Shown piece after piece: positions 44,801 to 56,144 of a DNA stretch of 64,000 nucleotides. The stretch comes from Hanleya hanleyi (Eukaryota; Mollusca; Polyplacophora; Lepidopleurida; Hanleyidae). Under the pieces are notes generated by a model, which worked only from the letters and a program-made list of their open reading frames with translations, searched no databases and had not been told where the DNA came from. Location of the stretch: positions 36,127-100,126 of the forward strand of contig JAVTVY010025317.1 in assembly GCA_036873755.1 (NCBI GenBank). Reading direction: 5' to 3'. The stretch's first letter is position 1; each line of letters starts with the position of its first letter. Position numbers and translations under genes: made by a program.

Positions 44801-47800
44801 TTTTTCTTGAATAACTAATAGAAAATATGAACAAATTAGCATTTTTTCCAAAATAGCACATAAATTGATATATAGTTACATGACATATGTTAACACATTT
44901 TGCCATTGATAGGATTTCTAGTTAACTTGTTTGGACATGTTGAAATGGCAATCTGAAAAAAACAATAGACAGCTTTTCATCTCCTGAGGTAGCTAGCCAA
45001 CAATTTCTTCAAAGCATGTAAATCAATGTGAAAATATATGAATTTATAAGCAATTGGCAAAAAAAAGAAAATTTGTTCATATTTTTAAAGTTATTCAAGA
45101 AAAATTACTTTTTACCTCCAAAATTGGAGAGCTCTCATTTCCCCAAACTGGTCAATTAAAGCGAATTGTGAAATCAAACACCCATGTTATTGTTTTCCTG
45201 AAAACATCACAAATCTCTGCATCTCTATAGCTATTTCAGAATCAGTGTTCACAGGTGAAAATTAGGATAGTTTTCAGTTAATTCCAGAAATAAAATTCTT
45301 CATCATGTGAACCAGCATAGGATGTATTGAAACGAAGATGTATGTGCTTGACTGATGTAGCTTTATTGGTTATTCTAATGTGAAATTTGTGAAAACAGAG
45401 CAACGGTACATCAGCCTCATACAACTACGTGCATATGAACAACGACAACTTGATATAACATTGATAGTTCACTCCCATTCCATTGAAATTAACATTATTA
45501 GAGCCTGTGGCCTTTGCCAGACCTTTGCAACAGAACTAACAATATTGTGCTTGATGCAGTATCTCACCCCAGATTATCCTGTCTTCAATGTAAATTTGAT
45601 ATTTTCCAGAGATTTTGCGACAAGGAATTGTCTGGTGACCCATGATCTGTGTGTCAAAGTGGGAGATTATGGTGTATCTGAAGACATTTACAAGGTAATG
45701 GTTGGTCATTAGGAACCTGGTCATCTGCTAATGATTACTAAATTTTATTCTTTTTTTTCCGCTTCACAAAAGATGACCAAATTTAAGCAAATTACACAGC
45801 ATTTTATACTAATCCAGAGTAAAAATAGCTGATATTTATAATCAACTAGATTAGTACCATGCAGATATACATTACCAGATTTGACATTTGATAACAATTT
45901 TAATTTAAAATAAATTTGTTTCTACAGATGTTCCATTTCTGAACAGTTGGGAATTCTGCCTAGACCAGAATTTTGTATATTCAGTTTGTGAAATTTGTAG
46001 GTTGACCTAAACTATGCTTTTGTCATTTGGCTGTTTTTATTGTACAATAGGATGATTACATGGATATAGGAGATGATTTAATACCTGTGCGTTGGATGGC
46101 TCCAGAAACTGTTACAGTCCATCAGGGGGAAGTCGTCGTCACAGAAATCACACAGGTTTCTAACATTTGGTAAGCCATATTGGCACCTTGTCACAAGATC
46201 TTGCCTCAGATTACATTTCAGTCACAACACTCAGGTTGGGATTACATTTCTAGTGGCCTGTTAGAAGTTATAACCCAGGTGCTCATAATTCTGATGACAT
46301 GAAATGAAACCCTGGCTAACTTACTGTTAGGAGAAGGTCTAGTAAGTTGTAATAACTTGTACCTAATATTATTGCATTATTTGCAATAAATATGTTTATA
46401 ACAATCCTGGCTAGAAGAAAATGGTCTGACAAAAAGTAAAGAAATTTGGAATGATGAAAAACAAGATTTCTTTTGTTGTTGGCAGGTGTCCTCTGTAATT
46501 TTCAGTGTTCCAGCCAACACAACAAAATTAAGTTTTTCGTGAGAAAATTTTCCAAAACTCTAAAATTTGTATTTGCAAACAAATTTGTAATGTTTATGAA
46601 AGGTAATTGAAGATAAGTTCTCGGTAGGATCCAACGCATAGCAATTCCATTGGAATTACAACGGTAGATTGAACTGTCATTTATCAGATATTGAAAGGGG
46701 AAGACAACTCTTCCGATGTGTATCAGTAGCCTCGTTTTCTAGTCACCTGGTACAAGAGTTACTTTCCCTGTCAAAACTTTAAAATTAATTATTGGGACAT
46801 ATCTAGCTATTGGACAGCCAACATTCATGTAATATGTTTCATTTTCTCAAATATGAATCTCTATTTATCTAATAGGGACATTTGTGTACATAGCCTCTGG
46901 TTTTGTCTTGCGTATCCATGTTGTAAGTTTATTGTAACCTGATTGTCTCCGCTTGACCAGGTCATTTGGTGTGGCTCTGTGGGAGCTGTGTGAGTTTGGA
47001 GGACAGCCATATAGTTCACTTACCAATGAGGAGGTTGTCACACAGGTTATGGTGGAGAGGTTCCTACAGTTACCTGAGCCATCCGTCCTCGCCCCATGGA
47101 AAAATAAAATGTAAGCAGGACAGTGTTAAGGATACGGATCTCATGTAAATGTATAATTAAAACCCTTGGTGATACTGGACATGCTATGATCATATTCTAG
47201 TTTGATCACAAACAAAAGTATTTCTTTTTCTGACTGCTTATTTATTAGATTTTCCATGAGAAGAATATTGGATCTCTGTCAATAATATAGTATAGTATAT
47301 GGAAATATTTATCTGTGATAAAATGTGGAATTTACCTTGGAATTAAGCAAAAAAAAGGTTTGTCTCAAGATGTTGTTGTAGGTAGTGATGTATACTTTGT
47401 GTCTATATTCAGGTATGATGTGTTGAAGTATTGTTGGATGGAGAATAGGCCATCTATAGATGCCGTCCATAAGGCTCTCCAACAACTACAGACTGGGGTT
47501 CTCAATGATAACACTGCTGAATTTGATGCCAAATGGGACCAGATTGTCCCAAAGAAAGCCAGAGTGGTCAACGTCTCAGAGATCCAGTCTTCCAATGAAA
47601 GACCTCCACTGGAGATAGTGGGTAATGGGACGGTTCCGCTCGGTGGCAAAACCGAGTTAATCGTCACGGCAGATGTGATGATGGAAGACAATATGATGTC
47701 AGATTTACCCGTCCCCAAGGCCTTGAAGAATGCAAAGTCGGAGCCAGATACTATGACGCCTTCCAAGAATGGCATCATGGAGGGATTCCAAATGACAAGT

Positions 47801-50800
47801 ACACCAGTAACTAAGGCCGACACTCCATCCACTTACACGACGGCGCCAACTACCCCTGCCACGCCCAGCAATAATGTCACTTCGACGTCCATGATGAGTG
47901 ATGCAGTCAAACTGCCCGCTGAGTCCAACATTGATAACCTATCCCGGATTGAACCCGATCCTGATGCCATTATTGTCAACGTTCCTGCGATTGACACTCC
48001 GGGTCAACTGGAGATAGAGCCTGACATACACGTTGACCCCAATACTAATGAAACGAACGAAGCTCCCTCGGGGCAGATTCAACTGCTGGATACACACACG
48101 AAAGAAACTGTAAAAACAAATTTACTTGAAGCGACCACCGTTCAGGAAGCTGAGACCATTGACAAAATTAAGGACTTGACCGGTGAAAAGGAATACATTA
48201 GTGCTAGTATTGATGTATTGTCTCCTAGCGTACCTGACATCATTTTGGCTGACATCGATGAGAATTTAAACATGGAATCCAAAACAGTCGAGCCCCTCGT
48301 TGAAGGGAATCTAGAGGGTGGGGGTTTGTTGATTGATGTTAGTTTAGAATCTCCTCTGGAGGAGACCAGTGCTAAAGAAGATGGTGCTAATAGTTCCGGG
48401 AATACTGAAGGGGAGGTAACTAGCGTCATCCCTACAACCGAGCCCGCAGAGGTTGAGGATTCGACACCAGCAAAAGTAAGTGATAGTGGATTTGCCACCA
48501 GCGAATCTTTCTCTTTAGATTTGTTAGTGGGTTTGAGGCATGCAGACTTTCCCTCCTCATCGCGCCACCCTGTGGACCTTTTACAGGACGTCCCCTACAG
48601 GAGACGCTCGCATTTATCTCGAGAGGGTGGTACGCTGCCCCCTATACCAGAGGACCGTGTGCCATCAATCTCAGATGGCAGCATTAGTGATTTCAATTTT
48701 GATAGCTTTGATGATTCATCTGTGATACATGACAGTTTTGAGTGGGACGATGATATAGGCCGACAATTGATCGGCATTGTTCAAGAAGGGACGTGGGACT
48801 ATTCCCCGCGGGCAGGGATCGAGATGTCAGACTGGAGCCTCGATCAGTCGGACACGAGTAACATTAACCGGAGTAAACGAGGTAACAGCTTGGGTAGCAG
48901 CCTTGGGACCGCCGGTCAGCGCTCATCCTACCTGCCCAGTATTGAAAGTAGTGTGCACATCAGTGACGATTCAGACGAGGTAATTCATCACTCCCTGGGG
49001 TATCTGCATTACACTGGGTTATCTGTTCATGGTGACCCATGGTATTTATCATGGTCTTTCCTCGTTCTTCACTCCGGCTGGCAAACAAACAGCATGGCTT
49101 GCCGTTTGTACTAACTGCTAACTATCATTTTTGTATGTGTGAATCTAATTTGGGTGTTTAGTTCACTGTTGGGCTTGAATTGTGATCATTTGGTGGCTGG
49201 TTACTCATGCATGTACACATAACATTTCATGTGTTAGTGTTCAGTTTGTTTGAGCATGTGGTTGCTGGCTGCTTCACATATTCATATATCATTCTAATAT
49301 CCAAGGAATTCTGATATCAGAACTGATATGTTTGGGGAAATTTTAATTATTCTGTTTCCCCATCCCTCAACCATCCATTCACTTGTTATGGAAACAACTT
49401 GAGACACGTCATGGCATAGTGTAGACAAGATAGTTGGAAATTATTTACCATCTGTAAGAACAAGTAGTAGAGTAAGGGAGCTTGGAGAGCTTTTTTTAAT
49501 TATCTGAATGCATGTCATGGGATATCATTCATCGATACTACATGTACTTCAAAAAAAAAACAAAAAAAAACTAGAAAATTTCTTTGGCTGGTTGAAAAAG
49601 CTCTTCGATGGGAATGTTTCCACCTCAAAGTGGGTGACTGAATGAGTGCAAATATGAGAGCTGACATCATTCTTTAAACATTTAGTCAAGCTCACAGAAA
49701 GTCTCCCGGTTTCTGAAGAGGTGTGAGAGACAAGCCAGAATATGGACAGCATGGATGCATTCTCCCATTGTCAGAGTTTGTAACCTCCTAAACTTTCAGT
49801 GTAACACACTCTGATTGCATTGGGCTGGAAAATGTGACACTCATTTGCCATCAGTCTTCATCAAATTTGATAAACATGGAGATATTGTGGAAAATCCATC
49901 CACAAAAAAGAATGAACAAGCTATATGCTTGCTTATTTGATAAGAAAACATCTTCGTTTAAGCTGTGACATCCCAAGCCAACTCTGCTTTATTTAGTAAC
50001 GGAAAATGCTGATTGGCCAAGAGCCAGGTGCACAAATACTGTGTGCCATGTTTAACCGCAATTCCATCAGAGGGACCTGGGTATCTGACAGTAGGAAATA
50101 TACATGTACAATTGGATGCCATGAGAATAGGATATATGAAAGTATCCATAAATTATGTAATTCTCAAAATAAGGGGTTTTTTTGACACCCCCTTCCTGTA
50201 TGCCTTTTGTACATGTACATGCTGAGTCAGGATACCAAAATAAGGCTAAAGCTGATCATGACATCCCATAAATCCTTGTCTTCCATAGGTACATTTAATT
50301 TACAAACGAAAAAGTTTCATTACTTCGACAGTTTACACCCCCTCCCTCGTATGCTTTCCATGGATAGTATGCATAGATACGCTCTTCAACCCTATGGGTG
50401 TACATACTTTATGGATGCCCCCATGCAGCTTACCCTATTTCTTCTAATTTTTCGAACAGCATATTTACACTTAGAAGCAGAAAAAAAGCATCCTTATGTC
50501 AACTGAGGTTAAAAGCTGTGGCATGGATGTGTTATTTATCCCAAGGATTGAAAAAGATAGCTGGTTAGCAGAATTTCTCTCCACAGATGCCTGAAGTTAA
50601 GATTTGCCATTTGAGTAATTAGAAGATTTAGGGTAACATTTATCTCTTGTTGTCTGAGATTCTTGCATATGTAGGCCAAAATTTTCGCTGCTTGTAAGTT
50701 GTAGGCTTCACTTTATATTCTAGCGATGCTGTACTGTTCTCTATCGGCTAAGTACATGAAGTTGTACATGAACATGTTAGCAGTGTTACATCTTATGGGT

Positions 50801-52879
50801 ACATTATGGTCACCAACAAGAACCCACTATACATACTTTCCCGTTCATATACCGATACGAGGACCTCCCTCACCTCGAGTTCAGAGAATAACTTTCTGTT
50901 TGGACCATTTCCATACCATACACGAACAACCGTAGACCAATCTGTCAGACGATCATATATGGTTACAAGATGTATCGGATGGGTAATCATCCCCAGATCT
51001 CTCATGTACTTGAGGTTACATATAGGAGGATGGTTCAGGGATTGATGGTGGTAACTTAACTTGTTGGTCATACTGTACATGTACATGTATATGGGCGGCC
51101 ATTTATGTCAAAATTACCAGCTCGGGTTGTACAGCTTAACTCACAACAACAACGTTTCTAATAATATAAAGTGTTGGTTTAAACGCTTATTTCTTCTTTT
51201 TGCAAACAAAGAACCTAATTCTAAACGCATATTTCATCTCTCTCCCAATGAAGAATCTAACTGAACGAAAAGTGGAGATCTACGGAATACAAGCGAACTC
51301 AGAACGAACAGTATATTTTAGCACGTACAATGTATCAGAGAACGAATGACCTCTTTCAGAATGTACTTTATAATCGAGGTGGCGCTCAGCAGACGGGAGA
51401 CCACTTGAGCGCCTCTGTCTGCTCCTCCCCCACGTTTTGAGGGGGTGGCTCTCATTTACATCTGTGACACATAGTAAGGAGTCTCACAAGTCCCTGTGAA
51501 CTTTTTTTGTTTGATATCTGAAGTTCAAAACTTTTGGTACACTTTAACTCAGGTACAAAAAAAGAACCACATTCATTTTGAGGTCACGACCTGAAATAGC
51601 AGAACTTGGAATAGCAGCCGAGTTTCATGTCATAAATCTTTCTACCATCCAGAATAACCCGATTATTTCCGGAAATAATTTCCGAAGGAATGTTGTTCGT
51701 TGTGAAACAGCTCGTTCGTTCTGAGTTATACTCTTCATTTAGAAATAGGTCACTCTGTGTCAGACTGGCTATTCGTCCAGAACTAGGCTTTTCATTCTGA
51801 GTTTGCATTCGAACATCGTGCCGTTTGTTTTCGGTTTGAGTATACGTTCAGAGTTAAGGGTTTTTGACTTGCAGGAATATAAAATGCGTTCAAGACTACA
51901 GTGTACATTGTAAGATATGCTGTCTTTTCTGAGTTTGGCTTTACCTTTTGTAATTGCTAATTTTGACATAAATGGCTGCCCATACATGTACACGTACATG
52001 TAGGCTCTGTGGATTGTGGGCTTGTAAACGTCTCGTTTATTTGTGCCAAACTTATATTGAATAACAACTTTCTGGTACAAGTTATATCGTAGATTTACTA
52101 CAGATGTGGAACTTAACTATTCAAACAGAAGATAGTCTGTGTGCCAATTATGCATACCTCCTGCAATATTTTTCGGGGAGATTTGAGCTCTACAACCCTG
52201 CATGTTGGAGCAACATTTTGGCTTGAAAATACTATTTTTGATGAGAACATGTTGACTGTAGAGAATTCCTATGTCATTGGCTTCAGACAATATTAGGATA
52301 TCCTGAAACTGTTCAAGACTGCTTTATCTGAAGGAGATATGATGATTTGCTGTTCTGTCTGCTTTACTAAATGTTTTACATTCTTGCCTTTGAACATGTG
52401 GTTTTGGTTGTCTATAATTGACATAAACAAGATAAAGTATGGTTTTCCCACATATAAATTTTGTTGAACATGGGCTGCTTCACCTCGTTCTTCGTGTTCT
52501 TATACACAGAAGGTCAATTTGAGCTAGGCTATAAGTTACATACATGTACCTATAGATGCCAGAAGGTGGTGGTTGGTATATTGTCCTAGATATAACTTTA
52601 TGCTGTCAAAGGTGATTGCCTCAAGATCCCAATATCTGTTGGTTGGAATCATTTAATGAATGTGTGCCAGTGGTATTTGCTCAGTGGCTAATATTTCTGT
52701 AGGTCAGTAGCTAACAGTTCTGTTTGTTCTAGCATGTCTAATAGGTTACCTTTATTTTGCTGTCTGTGATATTTACTGCTCTTACTGACAAGGTCAATTC
52801 TGCCCCATCCAGTTCATCACAACAGGCATCTTCCGACCCTGCCAAGTGTTGTAGGACCAGTACTCCTGCAGATTTGTGA
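35716..52879 (+). CDS. LMTK: LMTK-family receptor-type protein kinase, 11 coding exons
   Basis: Exons: 35716-35820, 36411-36639, 37348-37418, 37550-37677, 37991-38078, 43637-43770, 45610-45694, 46051-46169, 46961-47110, 47413-48979 and, tentatively, 52793-52879. All introns are GT-AG and every junction keeps frame, giving about 920 residues. Residues 4-23 are a membrane segment near the N-terminus. The kinase domain (about 122-395) has GSGWFG at 129-134, Lys156, HRD 251-253 and APE 297-299. The DFG position reads DYG (271-273), which is typical of LMTK proteins, as is VVVTEITQVSNIWSFGV. The long tail (about 396-892) is acidic and Ser/Thr-rich. LMTKs are membrane-anchored kinases linked to endosomal trafficking and neurite biology in vertebrates, where they act mainly as Ser/Thr kinases. 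The tail is shorter than in vertebrate members. Upstream coding exons cannot be excluded. Confidence 0.9.
38467..39998. repeat. Intronic element with TATACGCCCG ends and AGGTCA-rich tandem units
   Basis: It starts TATACGCCCGCC and ends CGGGCGTATA, an inverted pair. Inside, from 38560 to 39480, about seven units of 120-160 bp each carry two to four AGGTCA half-sites, for example AGGTCACAGGTCAAAGGTCA at 38643-38662. It lies in the 5.6-kb intron between the exons ending at 38078 and starting at 43637. The ORF at 38485-38847 follows the repeat and is not a gene. Confidence 0.7.
41528..42947. mobile_element. Intronic DNA transposon with about 40-bp TIRs
   Basis: GGCCATCCTTAAAAATAAGT at the left is matched by the inverted ACATATTTTTAAGGATGGCC at the right, and the similarity continues through GTTTGTTG and GTAACCCGAC. 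The 1.4-kb interior has no recognised transposase. The flanking TCG on both sides could be a 3-bp duplication, but chance is not excluded. Confidence 0.7.
44741..45160. mobile_element. Intronic foldback MITE with TTAA flanks
   Basis: GGGGAAATGAGGGCTCTCCA near 44759 is inverted at TGGAGAGCTCTCATTTCCCC (45125-45144), and the pairing extends inward over about 90 bp. TTAA occurs at both ends (44740-44743 and 45156-45159), consistent with a TTAA target site. Confidence 0.7.
47413..48979 (+). CDS. LMTK: LMTK long tail exon
   Basis: This 1567-nt exon starts by completing the kinase domain (YDVLKYCWMENRPSIDAVHKAL) and then encodes the low-complexity cytoplasmic tail. A GTAATT donor follows at 48980 in phase 0. 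If the donor is skipped the frame runs on for 44 hydrophobic residues to a stop at 49112-49114, which could be an alternative end. Confidence 0.85.
49115..52792. other. Putative last LMTK intron
   Basis: No coding exon other than the candidate at 52793 is visible. It contains one inverted-repeat element (next entry) and poly-A runs near 49552. Confidence 0.4.
51075..52002. mobile_element. Inverted-repeat element, about 930 bp
   Basis: GTACATGTACATGTATATGG plus GCGGCCATTTATGTCAAAATTA on the left is matched in inverse at TAATTTTGACATAAATGGCTGCCC..CATGTA on the right, giving arms of about 45 bp. The interior is non-coding. Confidence 0.65.
52793..52879 (+). CDS. LMTK: Putative LMTK terminal exon
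   Basis: A pyrimidine-rich stretch ending in ACAAG precedes GTCAATTCTGCCCCATCC. In the required phase 0 this encodes 28 residues (VNSAPSSSSQQASSDPAK..., ending TPADL) and a TGA. Its Ser-rich make-up continues that of the tail. The acceptor lacks the usual CAG, so confidence is moderate. Confidence 0.4.
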   Translation, partial: VNSAPSSSSQQASSDPAKCCRTSTPADL

Positions 52880-53102
52880 ACAGCTGAATCTCAGCATTTC
52901 TTGGTTGAAGAAGAATTTTTGATATCAACATTACCATGTTATCCAAGGTTTTCAAATATATATATTAGCAAATTCCAGAGTTTGAGCTAATCCAGGCAGC
53001 CATGGTTTTTAATGCTAAGTTATATGGTAATGTTGAGAGTCCATGAAGACATACAGGCATATTCAGTTTATATGGAGGCCTGCTTGGGGATAGGGCACAG
53101 GG

Positions 53103-53867
53103 CTCGAAATGGCGCCCTGCTATTGGCGAAAAGCAGGCGAAAATTTGCCTGTCGCAGGCCAAGTGAAAATTGACCTGCTAAAATAAAAAAATCGTGAAAA
53201 AATAGCAGGCGATAAGTTTTTAAAAAATGTTAATGTGGATGAAACTTGTGATTTTATTGTAGCAAATAGATCCAGATTACTTGTTGTGACAGTAGTTTGC
53301 ATTTTCTAGTATACACCTGTCTGATAATTACAGGTGAAGTCAACCATATTTTTTCTCATTTTCTTATGACAAAACACACCTAAAGAGTTTGTGGACTCAT
53401 TTTTGCTAAGTTATGTTGGTTTTCGAGTGAAACTCCAAAATATCATTGGATAACACATTATCTTCCGTTTTCCATTTGAAATAAAATTTTAACGGTGCCA
53501 ACGACTAAAATTTACTGTCTAGCAGGTTGCGTAACACACGTAACACAAATTCATATAAAAGTTTACAGTAGAGAGCATAAATAACAGGAGCTTAATATTT
53601 TTTCATATGCAAAGGTACATTAACTATTCTGTTGTGATGCACATAAAATTTAATTGCTTATTGTCTTTATGTTTGATAATTAATTAGTTAATTGCACGTA
53701 ACACACGTAACGTTACGTGTGTTAAACATTAGGACCTTCTTTAGAATTTTCTGATGACCTGCTGTTTTTCCTTAACATATATAAAATGGGAGGCAAAATA
53801 TGGAAGATGGCCTGCTAAACCCAACTTTTGACCTAATTTTAGATATCAGCAGGCCCCCAAATCGAGC
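53103..53867. mobile_element. Inverted-repeat element with GGCTCGA termini
   Basis: It starts GGCTCGAAATGG and ends CCAAATCGAGCC, with 10 of 12 terminal bases inverted. Subterminal regions share AGCAGG and ACCTGCT motifs. It carries a 26-bp perfect palindrome at 53699-53724 and no gene. Confidence 0.5.
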
Positions 53868-54247
53868 CATAGTTACATGTACATGGAATGTTACGTGTGT
53901 TACATGGTTCTTGATTATAGACAGAAGGTCTATTTCAACAAGATTTATTTCCAGTGAAATGATTATTAGATTCAAAACGTTAGGTTCTGAATCATAAAAA
54001 ATATTGGAATAGTCATCTTTCACCAACCACATGATATCTACTAAGTGGTGAGATGCATTTTTTTAGCACACCTACTGTATACCACTGAAAAGTCCCATGT
54101 CACGTTACATGTGTTACAATTTGCATGATGCACCCTAACAATAAAATGTCTCTTAAGAAGTTTAGAGTATTTCACAAGTACAGTAAAGAGTATTCCTTGA
54201 CATGGACAGGGGGCAAACATTTGATTTCATCCCATGCTTTAATGTAT

Positions 54248-54977
54248 TATAACCAGGTTTAATCACTGGTTATCACATTAATAAGCAAGTCGTAGTCCAT
54301 GTTAAATATAACACAACCTAGCTTTATTTACCCTAATCTAATTATCTAACTTTGACATAATATTAATTCCAATCTACACAATTATACAGCACTTCCAGTT
54401 ATTACAGAAACTATATGTTAGTACATATAGCAATCTACATTTACAAGTGTTACCTATATAACCTACATCTATGAACTGCCTTGGCGCTGCAAAGTCGCAT
54501 GCCAAGATGAATTCTAAAAGCGAACTGACTTAATTTCATACTGACCAATATTTATATCATTGGAGTTTTAGCGAGATCTCCAGGTAGTGATTCCTAATAA
54601 TCACAAACACTGTTATATAAGTAATTCTAATGTCTTGACATGTCTATCGGTTATCCTGTTCATTCTATATGACATCTCCAATAACAGTAGGGAGTCTGAC
54701 CTAATAACAACAAAGGATTATCTTAGACTAAAATGACAGTCTGACTACAATTGACACCTGGCTCCTGTCTTTGCACCAGCTGGTCAGAAATGGTCTAACA
54801 ACACTAATTAAATGTCAACTGTTATCAAAACATCCTATTACAATCAATACTCAAACCCCTAAATCCTAATTCCAACATGTGTTACATAATAAACAAATAT
54901 TAAATAGTAATGAAATATAATTGAGGTACATGTTCATTTTACAAATTTACATGTACATGTCTCATGGCTCTGTTATA
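54248..54977 (-). repeat. 3' LTR of the minus-strand gypsy element
   Basis: Ends are TATAAC and GTTATA rather than TG and CA. It matches 61318-62053 over its full length. Confidence 0.95.
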
Positions 54978-54992
54978 GTTCCCTCCGTCCCG
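54978..54992 (-). promoter_or_regulatory. Polypurine tract
   Basis: On the minus strand CGGGACGGAGGGAAC abuts the 3' LTR. Confidence 0.7.
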
Positions 54993-55309
54993 AAACTGTA
55001 ATAAATTGTCTGTGGTGGTCATGGTAATTGATGTTAGGTGGAGTTTTTAGAAGTTCTTGTGTGATGTTGATTAAAGTTGAAGGTTCCTGTGCAATGTTGA
55101 GCTGTGGCTGAGGTTGCTGATACTTGTCTGGAATATGGGGAGCTTTTGCTCTTGGCTTTCTTGGGTCACTTCTGTGTGTGGACACCATACAGCTGAAACA
55201 CTCAGATGTGAAAATGCAGAGAGTTAGCAATGTTTAGGATATATCTGTACACATAGAGTAGGAACAAAGATATTCATTATCATTCAAGAGTGACTATCTA
55301 GTCAATCTT

Positions 55310-55346
<37 letters not shown>

Positions 55347-56144
55347 TGTTATATGTATCACTACATCATTTACACACTTACATACATGGGCTATATTGAG
55401 GACTATGTACATATATATTCTTGTTTAGATACAATATTCCAAATGCAAAACAAGGACACTGATCACTATGTAAAGAGAGATATAGGTTCTAGTCAAGTCA
55501 GTAATACTTATTCTGACACAGTGATCTATTGTAAAGAACATAAATGAATGAAATTGAGAAAGAAATCATGTTGGATAATTAATTCCTGAAAATCAAAAAT
55601 GAAAAATGTAATGTTGTGTTTCACTTGAAACCCCGGCTGAAAAAGTTTGATGGGAAGACTTGCTGCAGACAAGTCTGACCCTAGCACTTGATTTTCAACC
55701 GGTGTCTCAGTAAAAGAGCACAACAGAGAACTATACTTTTATATTTTGAAAATCCAGAAGTGTACATTAAGTCAACATGAATGACTCACATAAATTTTAA
55801 GTCATATTAAACAATTATTTTCTAGGAAGGAATAAACATACATGTAAGTAATATTCATGTATCCGTATACATACATGAGAGTATATAGTGCAAACCCTGC
55901 ATTCCCAAGATTCTTGTATTTTTCACAACATAATATAAGTTAGTCATGTTAGTGGGAATTATAACAAACTACATCAATACATCAACATATAATGCAACAA
56001 CTTGTAAGTAGAAACTAATTATTTACACATTCCCTTTTGATACTCGAATATGGTTTGTCAAGCCATATGTCGAAACCACCTTACAACTAATCAGGGATGA
56101 CAAGTCCCAGGCTAGCCCCAAGGCTTTCCTATCTTACATGATAA
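54993..56144 (-). other. Non-coding region between pol and 3' LTR
   Basis: About 1.15 kb follow the pol stop. One minus-strand open frame (55230-54973) has a Pro/Gln-rich stretch and no recognised domain. A T31 run is at 55312-55342. No envelope gene is seen. Confidence 0.5.

Noticed and set aside
46280..46305. CTGATGACATGAAATGAAAC in an LMTK intron, hammerhead-like
   Set aside because: Stem II would be two or three pairs only, and no cleavage-site helix was found.
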